Of a stretch of 64,000 nt of DNA, positions 37,601 through 41,990 are shown piece after piece. Origin of the DNA: Bactrocera neohumeralis. Lineage: Eukaryota > Arthropoda > Insecta > Diptera > Tephritidae. Under the pieces are notes generated by a model. The model was not told the DNA's origin and did no database searches. It saw only the letters and a list, made by a program, of their open reading frames with translations. The DNA lies in NCBI RefSeq assembly GCF_024586455.1, contig NC_065920.1, positions 73,462,215 to 73,526,214 of the forward strand. Reading direction: 5' to 3'. The position numbers and the translations under genes were made by a program. Every line of letters begins with the position of its first letter. The first letter of the stretch is position 1.

Positions 37601-40600
37601 GGCAATCGCATGCGTCATCCGGAGGGTTGGCGTGAATGGGAGGCGGTTAAGGCGTTGGCGTTATGTCACAATGTTACACCGATCACTGATGAGGACGATA
37701 ACAAGTCTGTATCGACGTCGTCGACCTACACATCATCGGCCGGTACGTGTATTTGCATTAATATACATTAATTTTATATCTTAAACACGAGTCCATCTTT
37801 TGGTTTATTGTATGTTTCAGGCGGCTCCACTTCACCTACAAAATCTGTGATAAATGTTGAATCCAGCGCAACGGAGCACCAGTATCAGGCTTCCTCACCC
37901 GATGAGATCGCGCTGGTTAAGTGGACGGCCGAAGTTGGTCTAACTTTAATTGCACGTGACATTAATTCGATGACTTTGCAAATGAAAACGAGAAAATGTG
38001 AGTATTAAGACAAAATCAGTGATTTAGTATTTTGTCCATCAAAATATGCGTAAGTAGAAGACGTTTTGATTTAGACGGATAATATTAAGTTAGGTCCAAC
38101 CCGAGTTTTATTGTCTCTGTACCTAATACCATGAGTCTTGATAGCACTTTAAACACTCAGATAACTCGTGGCTTAAATCAAAAACCCCCCTATAAGAGGA
38201 CCATTCTAGTCCGCTCCCTCGCACGTCGGGTGTAAATAATCGGAAATGCCCGGATTTTTAACGAGCCAAGGACAGTCAACTTGGTATTACTTTAGGAATG
38301 TTTTCTGCCGCTAGACCAAAAACAACAACAGGACGATCCTATTGTACTTGTCAAAAGCTTTTAACTCTGGCAGTCACACAACACTACTATAAGACATTGC
38401 AAAATCCACGTTTCCACTAGGGCTGAAAAGATGAACCAAAAATTAACTTCAACAAAGTCAAAATTCTAAGCTAAAAGTATAAAAACGGGTGGTTGTACAG
38501 GGTGTTGTCCTTTCCCCGCCTCAGTTTAGTTTTAATATCTCAAAACTCTCTTCCTCACCAGAAGGAAGTTCCATTATATCGTATGATGTACGATATTCAC
38601 GTCAGGCTCTGGAATCGATGACATGTGTTTGAAAGTGACCCTTAACTCTACGACATTTCTCGCTTCTTCACTGCAAGAGGCCTAAAGCTATTCTTGCTGA
38701 ATCCAGAGGAACTGTGAAAAACCCCAAAATCCTGGGAGTAACGTTTGATGTTGTTGTTGTTGTTTTAACGGTTATCAATCCCGTTAGGATGGTAAGGGTT
38801 ATCTGTGTTGTCATCGACGTCATCTAACGGGAGGCCCAGGAAACGTGCTGTTTCGACGGGGTCGGACCAAAGGGAAAAAGGGGTTAGATGAGCGGGGTTG
38901 GTAGGGCATGCAAAGAGGTGGTCTGTGTCATGCGGATACTCGTTGCATGCAGGACATACATTGGGTATGTCTGGGTAACGTTTGATTGTATGTAATCTTT
39001 TAATCCCGATCATTAGAGTCCTAGAGAGATCCTAGAGTCGGTTGCCGGCAGCACACCGCACACCGGACTGTCAAAGGATGTCTCTTGATGTCCCACGTCG
39101 AACATCTCCATAGTGAGATCCGCCGGTTAAGGAACATAATGTACTCCTCTCCAAGCAGTTTCTGCTTAGATGTTTTCAAGCGGAGCTACCTCCTCGAAAC
39201 ATCAATAAAACATTCCTGGAGAGCACTGACGACCTCCAACAATATACCAACAACACCCGTTCATATTCCAACCTTACTTGTTTCTAATATTAATTTTCGC
39301 TTCTTCTCCTTTCATACAGCCAAAGGCGAGTCTGCAGACGGTATGCTGCAATTTCAAATTCTCCAGCTGTTCCCCTTCACCAGCGAGAGTAAACGTATGG
39401 GCATTATTGTGCGCGATTCAGGATCCGGCGAAATAACTTTCTATCTGAAAGGCGCCGACGTAGTCATGACCTCCATCGTGCAGTACAACGATTGGCTGAG
39501 CGAAGAATCGGGCAATATGGCGCGCGAAGGTCTGCGCACCTTGGTGGTCGCCAAGAAAGTGCTCTCCGAAGAGCAATATAATGACTTTGAGACGCGCATA
39601 AGCGCGGCACGCCTCAGCGTAACCGATCGTGTTGCAAAAGTCGCCGCAGTGATTGAGTCATTGGAACGTGAAATGGAGTTGCTTTGCTTGACGGGTGAGT
39701 TGGACGGCAAGGAATGTAAAACCCATAATTTTACATAAATTTTTTCCTTTGTGTTTTTGCAGGTGTTGAGGACCGTCTGCAAGATGGCGTGCGTCCCACA
39801 CTCGAGTTGCTGCGCAACGCCGGTGTACGTGTGTGGATGTTGACGGGTGACAAGCTCGAGACCGCCTGTTGTATTGCCAAGTCATCACAGCTGATCGGTC
39901 GCAATCAGGGCCTACATGTATTGCGCTCCGTGTCGACGCGTACCGAAGCGCACGCCGAGCTGAATAACTTCCGCCGCAAGCAGGGACACGCCTTGGTTAT
40001 ATCAGGTGAATCGCTCGAGGTCTGCTTACAATATTATCGGCCGGAGTTCCTCGAACTTGCCACCGCCAGTCCGGCGGTTGTGTGCTGCCGCTGCAGTCCC
40101 ACGCAAAAGGCGCAAGTCGTGCAACTCATACAACATCACACCGGCAAACGGACCTGCGCGGTCGGCGATGGTGGCAACGATGTCAGCATGATACAACAAG
40201 CCGATGCTGGTGTGGGCATCGAGGGTCGTGAGGGTAGACAAGCTTCGCTCGCGGGCGACTTTAGCGTACCACAATTCTCACATATTGCCAAATTGCTGTT
40301 GGTGCATGGTCGTCGCTCGTATAAACGCTCGGCGGCGCTTTCACAGTTCGTCATACATCGTGGTTTAATTATAACTACACTGCAAGCAGTCTTCTCCGCC
40401 GTCTTCTATCTCAGTTCGGTGGCTTTGTATCAAGGTTTCCTCATGGTCGGCTATTCAACGTTGTACACAATGTTTCCCGTTTTCTCTTTGGTGCTGGATC
40501 AAGATATTACATCGACCACAGCAGTCACCTATCCCGAGCTGTACAAGGATCTATCCAAGGGTCGTAGTTTAAGCTACAAAACGTTCTTCATTTGGGTGCT

Positions 40601-41700
40601 AATCAGTATATACCAAGGCGGTGTGATTATGTATGGCGCACTCATATTATTCGAGGACGAATTCATACATATTGTGGCGATTAGCTTCTCGGCGCTCATT
40701 GTCACCGAGCTGATCATGGTGGCGTTGACAGTGCGCACGTGGCATCGGTGAGTGAGATTAGTTTGCAAAAAATTTTTTTAAATTTTAATTTTTTCATATT
40801 TTAATTTTCTCAAGTCAATACGATCAATCTGTATATACGCGAACCGTCTATCAGGTTTTGAGATATCGTTCTGAAACTTTACACACATTCTTTTGTCCCC
40901 AAGTAGCTGCTGATTTGTCGGATTCGCCAATATCGGACCACTATAGCATATAGCTGCCATACAAACTGAACGATTAATATCAAGTCCTTGTATGAAAAAC
41001 TTTTTTATTTGACAAGCTAACCTCCCGAAATTTGACATAGCTTGTTTTCTAAGGCAAAGCTATCCCCGAAAATATTTTTTAGATCGGACCACCATAGCAT
41101 ACAGCTGCCATACAAACTGATCGTTCAAAACCAAGTTTTTGTATGGAAAACATTTTTATTTGACAATCTATCTTCCCGAAAATTTGGCGTAGATTATTTT
41201 CTAAGGCAAAGCTACAATCTCCGAATTTTTTTTTAGATCGGACCACTATAGCATATATAGCTGCCATACAAACTGATCGTTCAAAACCAAGTTTTTGTAT
41301 GAAAAACATTTTTGTGTGACAAATTATTTCACGAAATTTATTAAAATTGTATTTATTTAAGCCAATATCTCACGTTGCTAAATAATTGTTCTCTTGCTTT
41401 TACAGCCTTATGGTATTAGCTGAACTCTTCAGTTTGGCCCTCTACTTGATATCGTTGGCTGTGTTGCATGAGTATTTCGGTGAGTTATTGATATTTTACT
41501 CATTATTATTACTTAAGTATAATTATATTTTTCTCTCCTTCTATCTCTCTTTCTTTTTACACACAGATTGGGAGTTCATCTGGTCGTATGACTTCCTCTG
41601 GAAGGTCTCCATAATTACCCTAGTGTCCTGCTTCCCTTTGTACATTATAAAATTCTTGCGCAAAAAATGCTCACCGCCGTCATATTTAAAGTTATCGTAA
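897..41700 (+). CDS. ATP9B: P4-ATPase, Neo1/ATP9 class (probable phospholipid-transporting ATPase IIA/IIB), full gene
   Basis: Coding join: 897-1696, 35950-36458, 36536-36678, 36761-36946, 37103-37742, 37821-37997, 39320-39694, 39763-40747, 41406-41479, 41567-41700. The exons total 4023 nt, that is 1340 residues plus stop, and all junctions are GT-AG with matching phase. P4-ATPases couple ATP hydrolysis to phospholipid movement across membranes; Neo1/ATP9 proteins act in Golgi and endosomes and, unlike most relatives, work without a CDC50 subunit (family knowledge). Visible motifs are the actuator DGET (about residues 436-439), the PISL motif in membrane segment 4, DKTGT with the phosphorylated Asp at about 632, KGAD in the nucleotide domain, and GDGGNDVSM at about 1078. 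The C-terminus SPPSYLKLS resembles that of vertebrate ATP9A/B. The first 267 residues are unusually long and low in complexity. Flies have, as far as I recall, a single ATP9-class gene, so the A/B choice in the symbol is arbitrary. Confidence 0.95.
1697..3240. other. start of intron 1, AT-rich, no gene seen
   Basis: This is A-rich intronic sequence with TG microsatellites near 1745-1760. The open frames here have homopolymer-like composition and I treat them as noise. One early instance of the palindromic TATA-type repeat described downstream lies near 1922-1960. Confidence 0.6.
3249..3790. repeat. cluster of a 20-bp palindrome (TTGCTATAATTTTATAGCAA), first block
   Basis: Six near-copies occur at about 3249, 3341, 3443, 3570, 3671 and 3763, spaced 91-126 bp. 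The core is a 9-bp inverted repeat around TT. Spacer sequence is partly shared between units (for example AAAGTTTAAAATA and TTTTTGTTTTGAGC), so this is a degenerate tandem array as well as a repeated short motif. Confidence 0.8.
3870..5800. other. intron 1, no gene seen
   Basis: Moderately AT-rich intronic DNA with a GT microsatellite at about 4190-4206. Open frames of 60-100 codons occur on both strands but show no domain or consistent codon bias. From about 5430 the composition becomes more balanced, which probably marks the start of the decayed LINE that is recognisable from 5900. Confidence 0.5.
5800..6860 (+). mobile_element. R1/LOA-type LINE remnant (reverse transcriptase plus RNase H)
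   Basis: Reading the + strand across several frames gives reverse-transcriptase pieces: a PQG-like block near 5925, WIFVVNDLL, then VVAYAGGIVLMVK at about 6005-6045, where the catalytic YADD has decayed to YAGG. Further on come an RNase H segment (VSIHSDSRAGIL near 6345 and HSGIAGN near 6390) and a C-terminal TGHCPLGIHA block near 6540. The order of RT followed by RNase H fits LOA/I/R1-type non-LTR elements. Stops, frameshifts and an internal deletion between the two RNase H blocks show it is dead. The 5' limit is uncertain. Confidence 0.75.
6880..8600. other. intron 1, T-rich then mixed, no gene seen
   Basis: Positions about 6900-7080 are almost pure A/T. Beyond this lie microsatellites: GTGTGTATG near 7245, and TATG/CATA runs near 7915-7940 and 8390-8445. 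No reading frame here looks like a gene. Confidence 0.55.
8611..9010. repeat. two direct copies of a 216-bp unit carrying paired TATA palindromes
   Basis: The unit starts at 8611 and again at 8827. Both copies begin with a GTTGACTATGAAACAC block and share ATTTACTTGCCATAAAAG, a CTATAAT-type palindrome, CTCAATATACCTTATT and a second TTTGCTATAAT palindrome. Similarity is high despite small indels. Confidence 0.8.
9795..10520. repeat. degenerate tandem array, about 110-bp unit, with palindrome GCTATAATTTTATAGC
   Basis: Palindrome or half-palindrome positions are about 9899, 10011, 10181, 10284, 10401 and 10503. Most intervals are 103-117 bp; one is about 170 bp and contains an extra partial unit. 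Between them the text AGTAAAAAATTCAATAATTA and a block like TTTAAACATTTTTGAAATCA recur. Confidence 0.8.
10530..14180. other. intron 1, no gene seen
   Basis: This is AT-rich intronic sequence without recognisable coding, transposase or RT segments. A frame at 11812-12111 has an ordinary composition but no motif I recognise. Nothing here can be supported as a gene. Confidence 0.5.
14185..14777 (+). mobile_element. RTE-like LINE, 3' fragment, interrupted
   Basis: The C-terminal part of the same ORF family as the copy at 18318-21350 is readable: SKVLSRRTQTKFYKSLIVPV, LRVFERKVLRKIY, YRIRWNDELNE and, after an 84-bp interruption, WLGHVRLDENT with GGSRGRGKPPLR. The element ends near 14766 in CCAATAAAGAAGAG, the decayed (AAG)n tail of this family. 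It is 5' truncated, as is usual for LINE insertions. Confidence 0.85.
14444..14527 (+). mobile_element. 84-bp internal-deletion derivative of the RTE-like LINE
   Basis: Inside the LINE fragment sits a short insert matching the extreme 5' region of the full-length copy (TTCATTGGG, ACGTGGCGG, CCCAAACCCAGCGCACAACC) and then jumping directly to an (AAG)n tail. It is flanked by a 13-bp duplication, GGTTACGCTGGCT at 14431-14443 and GGTTATGCTGGCT at 14528-14540. This looks like a target-site duplication from LINE-machinery insertion of a 5'-end-plus-tail RNA, a SINE-like arrangement. Confidence 0.75.
14930..15362 (-). mobile_element. LINE remnant, RNase H and C-terminal region
   Basis: On the minus strand, from 15360 downward, the translation shows the end of an RNase H-like region (KHCTAARCFWPKVKRKRSS, then LFALSKVYIG), then GHCPIGSHG near 15095, CIEEADVEAS near 15020 and AFSRLRFKHLGRF near 14975. 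The last blocks correspond to the Cys-rich tail of R1/LOA-type LINEs. It resembles the tail of the + strand remnant at 6540-6740. Stops interrupt it. Confidence 0.65.
15365..16268. other. intron 1, no gene seen
   Basis: Mixed-composition sequence with no recognisable reading frame, RNA gene or repeat. Confidence 0.5.
16271..16510. repeat. three-copy tandem repeat, 70-83 bp unit
   Basis: Units begin with TCTCTGG at 16271, 16341 and 16424. Each contains GTACTGAT, then CATAATAGGAAT or a variant, then a GTAGCTTTT-like block and AAGTC at the end. Copies differ by short indels. Confidence 0.8.
16515..17324. other. intron 1, no gene seen
   Basis: AT-rich sequence with a TATG/TATA microsatellite at about 17155-17225. 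Frames at 16525-17135 lack motifs and I regard them as chance. Confidence 0.5.
17328..17744. mobile_element. 417-bp MITE candidate with 21-bp terminal inverted repeats and TTA duplications
   Basis: The left end TGCTTCATTTGGACACCGACG (17328-17348) matches the reverse complement of the right end (17724-17744) at 18 of 21 positions. The trinucleotide TTA directly flanks both ends (17325-17327 and 17745-17747). Three-base TWA target duplications with internal non-coding sequence are the pattern of PIF/Harbinger-derived MITEs. No transposase frame is present. Confidence 0.65.
18348..18995 (-). pseudogene. C-terminal part of the LINE ORF after a frameshift
   Basis: From about 18995 downward, the alternative frame reads SRLGTHVTVDSHNFEVVDNF, then VYLGTSIN, RRIALANRCYFGLS, KLYKSLIIPVLLYGAEAWTL, RKVLRKIYGPLRVGHGEY, RLRWLGHVVRMDENTP and GRGRPPLRWKDQVEKDL. 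This is the thumb and C-terminal region typical of this LINE family. It is fully open to a stop at 18348, which suggests the frameshift near 19000 is recent or the only coding lesion in this half. Confidence 0.85.
18944..21130 (-). pseudogene. LINE endonuclease/reverse transcriptase ORF, main open part
   Basis: The frame reads 728 codons. The endonuclease part shows LICAHAPTDEKDD, IVLGDFNARVG, NQIDHVVIDGRH and NIDSDHYLV, the conserved downstream half of APE-type endonucleases, including the final SDH. The RT part shows PIHKKGDPTICANYRGISLL, GFRPGKSTTDQ, LFVDFKAAFDS, RGFRQGDSLS and YADD (19130-19141). The usual first endonuclease motifs (the NVRTLN-like start and the QE site) are not visible ahead of position 1. 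The frame is lost near 19000: relative to the downstream frame about four bases seem missing in the AAACAG region, and the residues after it (ending VITLKL) are out of frame. It is therefore inactive or nearly so. Confidence 0.85.
22300..23400. other. intron 1, no gene seen; interspersed-repeat fragment at 23283-23420
   Basis: The sequence is AT-rich. A frame at 22378-22641 starts with a hydrophobic segment but has no supporting motif. The segment 23283-23420 (CAGGTTTTGAGATATC, then TTTAGCTGTCATTCAAATTG) resembles the repeat family that is tandem at 40845-41390 in intron 8. Confidence 0.5.
23420..23900 (-). mobile_element. mariner/Tc1-family transposase remnant
   Basis: On the minus strand from about 23880 downward, the translation resembles the transposase of the nested element at 18037-22200: LSLLSESNPRG and KTPLHSQKFTV near 23800, CDITPLDFF near 23595 (third catalytic Asp region), and TSIQALHQNITRFVRQLP, then VEMLERVIENKTQRH at about 23440-23540. 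Several stops and shifts are present. Only the C-terminal two thirds can be read. Confidence 0.7.
24170..24790 (-). mobile_element. R1/I-type LINE remnant with RNase H domain
   Basis: Minus-strand translation shows SISQAALKAFSA near 24510, VPGHKGVAGNELADEQASYA near 24390 and KLLLGGYNLARF near 24200. The order matches the RNase H domain and following C-terminal segment of I/R1/LOA-type LINEs. The end of the frame is open for 75 codons from 24404 to 24177. Upstream it is broken by stops. Confidence 0.75.
24878..25090 (+). mobile_element. RTE-like LINE, 5'-end fragment
   Basis: It begins CCGAGGCTCTTTTG and carries TTTCATTGG, CCCAAACCCAGCGCACAACC, CACTTTAGCTC and GACCGGAAGTCGTGAGCTGC in the same order as the first 220 bp (in element orientation) of the copy at 18318-21350. 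It ends at TTTCTGGCC, just before the point where the open frame starts in the full copy. A fragment with an intact 5' end but no 3' end is not the usual LINE truncation. Confidence 0.8.
25091..26460. other. intron 1, no gene seen
   Basis: AT-rich to mixed sequence. Short open frames at 25933-26183 on both strands overlap and show no recognisable domain. Confidence 0.45.
26470..26760 (+). mobile_element. mariner transposase fragment
   Basis: The + strand carries, in shifting frames, a block resembling the ELPGRPTKF linker, TQEEIAEFLGLTQGPISKY (helix-turn-helix region) and YIQKQGIRCSMNLSQDTV. These match the N-terminal half of mariner transposases up to the linker before the catalytic core. 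The core itself is missing and stops are present. Confidence 0.65.
26770..28560. other. intron 1, mostly no gene seen
   Basis: Mixed then T-rich sequence with CATA microsatellites near 28020-28070 and 28455-28490. The only stretch with coding-like composition is the short minus-strand frame at 27237-27446, listed separately. Confidence 0.45.
27237..27446 (-). other. short Cys-rich open frame of unknown status
   Basis: Minus-strand frame from 27446 reads a segment with six cysteines spaced C-x5-C-x5-C-x5-C-x7-CC (centre KACIPAEICKRRQDC). GC content and codon choice are more gene-like than in the surroundings, and a GT follows near the end of the coding-like stretch. I do not recognise a family, there is no signal peptide in the frame, and the frame continues into microsatellite-like text. 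It could be an exon of a small secreted protein on the opposite strand or chance. Confidence 0.2.
28570..28772 (+). mobile_element. RTE-like LINE, 3' coding fragment
   Basis: The sequence matches the C-terminal part of the LINE ORF at 18348-18640 (minus strand there): blocks equivalent to DIEIVQRIKRQRLRW, LGHVVLMDENTPALKVFD and AVPAGRS. It ends abruptly at the GGAAG position, before the 3' tail. Confidence 0.8.
29140..29930 (-). mobile_element. RTE-like LINE, endonuclease to RT fragment with deletions
   Basis: Minus-strand reading gives NIDLDYYLVAAKVRT near 29675 (endonuclease SDH region, mutated), then a piece of the linker near 29500-29600, then LNIAYKIISSEFCERLK and LIVNKLIGPY near 29180-29260 (RT). 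Large internal stretches between the endonuclease and RT are deleted relative to the copy at 18318-21350. It lies head to head with the + strand piece at 28570-28772. Confidence 0.8.
29940..32340. other. intron 1 / region upstream of exon 1b, no gene seen
   Basis: AT-rich sequence with ACATATGTA microsatellites near 29995-30060 and 31430-31565. A repeat with the recurrent motif AACTCGAA lies at 31580-31705. No coding region can be supported. Confidence 0.5.
31580..31705. repeat. short repeat rich in TAACTCGAA
   Basis: CTTCCATAACTCGAA occurs twice (near 31586 and 31673), with related CAACTCGAAG and TAACTCGAAG words in direct and inverted spacing. Such text resembles ends of pogo/Tigger-type transposons, but I see no transposase, so this remains a guess. 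Confidence 0.35.
32340..32751 (+). promoter_or_regulatory. probable promoter and 5' UTR of the short ATP9 transcript
   Basis: This region directly precedes the alternative first exon. TATCGATT at 32369-32376 is one base from the fly DRE core (TATCGATA), and a TCATTG word just after it could serve as an initiator. An in-frame TAA at 32704-32706 blocks extension of the frame upstream of the ATG at 32752. Everything here is inference from position and short motifs. Confidence 0.35.
32752..32849 (+). CDS. ATP9B: ATP9 alternative coding exon 1b (short N-terminus)
   Basis: An ATG at 32752 opens 33 codons (MDDASQSSATTPMAAR, then ENIPLINRPRRRWYLF) that end at a GTGAAT donor beginning at 32850. The exon leaves two bases (AG), exactly the phase required by exon 2, whose first base T completes Ser. 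The block ENIPLI followed by basic and aromatic residues resembles the start of vertebrate ATP9A (DNIPLQPV) more closely than exon 1a does. The product would have 1106 residues, close to the usual 1050-1150 for this class. No transcript evidence is available to me. Confidence 0.72.
32850..35755. other. remainder of intron 1 before exon 2, no gene seen
   Basis: AT-rich intronic DNA. A short frame starting at 35193 (MSEVVENKETGK) has a good start context, but no donor in the right phase follows, so I do not call it as a first exon. Confidence 0.5.
35760..35884. repeat. 63-bp direct tandem duplication just upstream of exon 2
   Basis: Two copies start with TCATAAAAA at 35760 and 35823. They share CTCCCAGCA, CTTAAAAACCAAACTG and TTTTTTCCAA, with a few substitutions. 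The second copy ends about 65 bp before the exon 2 acceptor and so may have shaped the polypyrimidine region. Confidence 0.85.
35950..36458 (+). CDS. ATP9B: ATP9 coding exon 2
   Basis: The acceptor is TTTACAG at 35943-35949. The exon begins CWRKWFSPRELRART and contains KYNVITFLPLVLFEQF and NLYFLLMALSQF, the first membrane hairpin of P4-ATPases, followed by the start of the actuator domain (VGDMIIVEKNERVPADL). It ends within the DGET motif: the donor GTGAGT follows one base of the Gly codon. This is the common exon into which both first exons splice. Confidence 0.95.
36536..36678 (+). CDS. ATP9B: ATP9 coding exon 3
   Basis: The exon completes the DGET motif and continues DWKLRLAVPLTQKL through DIHSFIGTFSM, the actuator domain. 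The acceptor TTACAG and donor GTACGT are canonical, and the exon ends in phase 0. Confidence 0.95.
36761..36946 (+). CDS. ATP9B: ATP9 coding exon 4
   Basis: It encodes ENTLWANTVVAAGTATGIVI and YTGCETRSVMN, then KVGLLDVEINGLTK, the end of the actuator domain leading to the third membrane segment. Phase is 0 at both ends. A nearby HDGGDET stretch is a fly-side variation of the loop. Confidence 0.95.
37103..37742 (+). CDS. ATP9B: ATP9 coding exon 5 with the phosphorylation site
   Basis: The exon carries membrane segments 3 and 4 with PISLRVNLDMGK, then LGRISYVLTDKTGTLTQNEM. The DKTGT Asp that becomes phosphorylated is at 37358-37360. After HLGIVSH comes a Gly/Gln-rich loop (VGGGGGSGGAGNS and VEQQQAP) that is longer than in vertebrate ATP9, then EAVKALALCHNVTPI in the nucleotide-binding domain. 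The donor GTACGT leaves one base. Confidence 0.95.
37821..37997 (+). CDS. ATP9B: ATP9 coding exon 6
   Basis: It encodes a Ser/Thr-rich stretch and then YQASSPDEIALVKWTAEVG and LTLIARDINSMTLQ, the conserved nucleotide-domain block around SPDE. The donor GTGAGT after one base of a Ser codon is followed by an intron enlarged by LINE insertions. Confidence 0.95.
38640..39290 (+). mobile_element. jockey-like LINE remnant in intron 6, host of a nested insertion
   Basis: A + strand stretch ending near 38752 reads ...KNPKILGVTFD, the RT-to-thumb motif of jockey-clade elements. After the minus-strand insertion (38749-39020) the + strand resumes with a piece reading GCLLMSHVEHLHSEIRRL near 39080-39130, similar to the C-terminal end of the same ORF class. 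Limits are approximate. Assigning both sides to one element is inference from order and orientation. Confidence 0.5.
38749..39020 (-). mobile_element. 5'-truncated jockey-like LINE, nested, minus strand
   Basis: The minus-strand frame 39013-38765 encodes the C-terminus of a jockey-type ORF2 with the Cys/His knuckle CPACNEYPHDTDHLFACP and the tail PVETARFLGLPLDDVDD. A (CAA)n-type 3' tail (GTTGTTGTTGTTG on the + strand) ends it at about 38749. The frame is intact over 82 codons, so the fragment is fairly young compared with its surroundings. Confidence 0.8.
39320..39694 (+). CDS. ATP9B: ATP9 coding exon 7
   Basis: The acceptor is CATACAG at 39313-39319, although the open frame extends upstream into intron and repeat sequence. 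The exon reads SKGESADGMLQFQILQLF, FTSESKRMGIIVRD, EITFYLKGADVVM (the KGA ATP-binding motif), NMAREGLRTLVVAKK and EREMELLCLTG. The donor GTGAGT leaves one base of Gly. Confidence 0.95.
39763..40747 (+). CDS. ATP9B: ATP9 coding exon 8 (hinge and membrane segments)
   Basis: This largest common exon encodes VEDRLQDGVRPTLELLRNAG, VWMLTGDKLETA, CCRCSPTQKAQVVQL and the hinge motif GDGGNDVSM (from 40164), followed by SYKRSAALSQFVIHRGL and membrane segments 5 to 8 (for example FLMVGYSTLYTMFPVFSLVL and LISIYQGGVIMYGALILF). It ends ALTVRTWH plus two bases of Arg before GTGAGT. Sequence agreement with ATP9 proteins is very high throughout. Confidence 0.96.
40845..41390. repeat. three-copy tandem repeat in intron 8, about 152-bp unit
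   Basis: Units are anchored on TCGGACCACTATAGCATA or variants at 40933, 41084 and 41238, each followed by GCTGCCATACAAACTGA, TTGTATGAAAAAC or a variant and, in the first two, TTTTCTAAGGCAAAGCTA. An inverted relative lies near 46735-46765 and a partial one at 23283-23420. I know this text as a common interspersed repeat in tephritid genomes; that recollection needs a database check. Confidence 0.85.
41406..41479 (+). CDS. ATP9B: ATP9 coding exon 9
   Basis: This short exon encodes LMVLAELFSLALYLISLAVL and HEYF, the ninth membrane segment. The acceptor TTTTACAG completes Arg from exon 8, and the donor GTGAGT leaves one base of Asp. Confidence 0.95.
41567..41700 (+). CDS. ATP9B: ATP9 coding exon 10 with stop
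   Basis: It reads DWEFIWSYDFLWKVSIITLV, SCFPLYIIKFLRKK and CSPPSYLKLS, then TAA at 41698-41700: the tenth membrane segment and the conserved ATP9 C-terminal tail. Confidence 0.96.
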
Positions 41701-41990
41701 ATTGTTGGCGTAAAGCGCGATATTTATTATTATTTTTACACACACACATACACAAAGTGTCCGTATGTATATGTTTCTCATTTATTGCCCACGTTTTTTG
41801 TTATTTCCGAATAAGTAATTTACGCTTTAAGTTGACACACGCGATTAAGAACATTTCGTTTGCCTTTTAGATTAAAAAAAACATATTTTATATTCTAGTA
41901 TATATGTATATGAATAATAAGCATTTGAAGAGTCAAATAATAATTTAAATATTTAAGCCAATGTTGGTTAGAAAAAATAAATAAATAATA
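41701..41990 (+). terminator. ATP9 3' UTR with polyadenylation signal
   Basis: The first canonical AATAAA on the + strand is at 41977-41982, in a run of overlapping copies, followed by TG- and T-rich sequence. That gives a 3' UTR of about 300 nt. Later AATAAA words exist because the region is so AT-rich, so alternative ends are possible. Confidence 0.6.
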
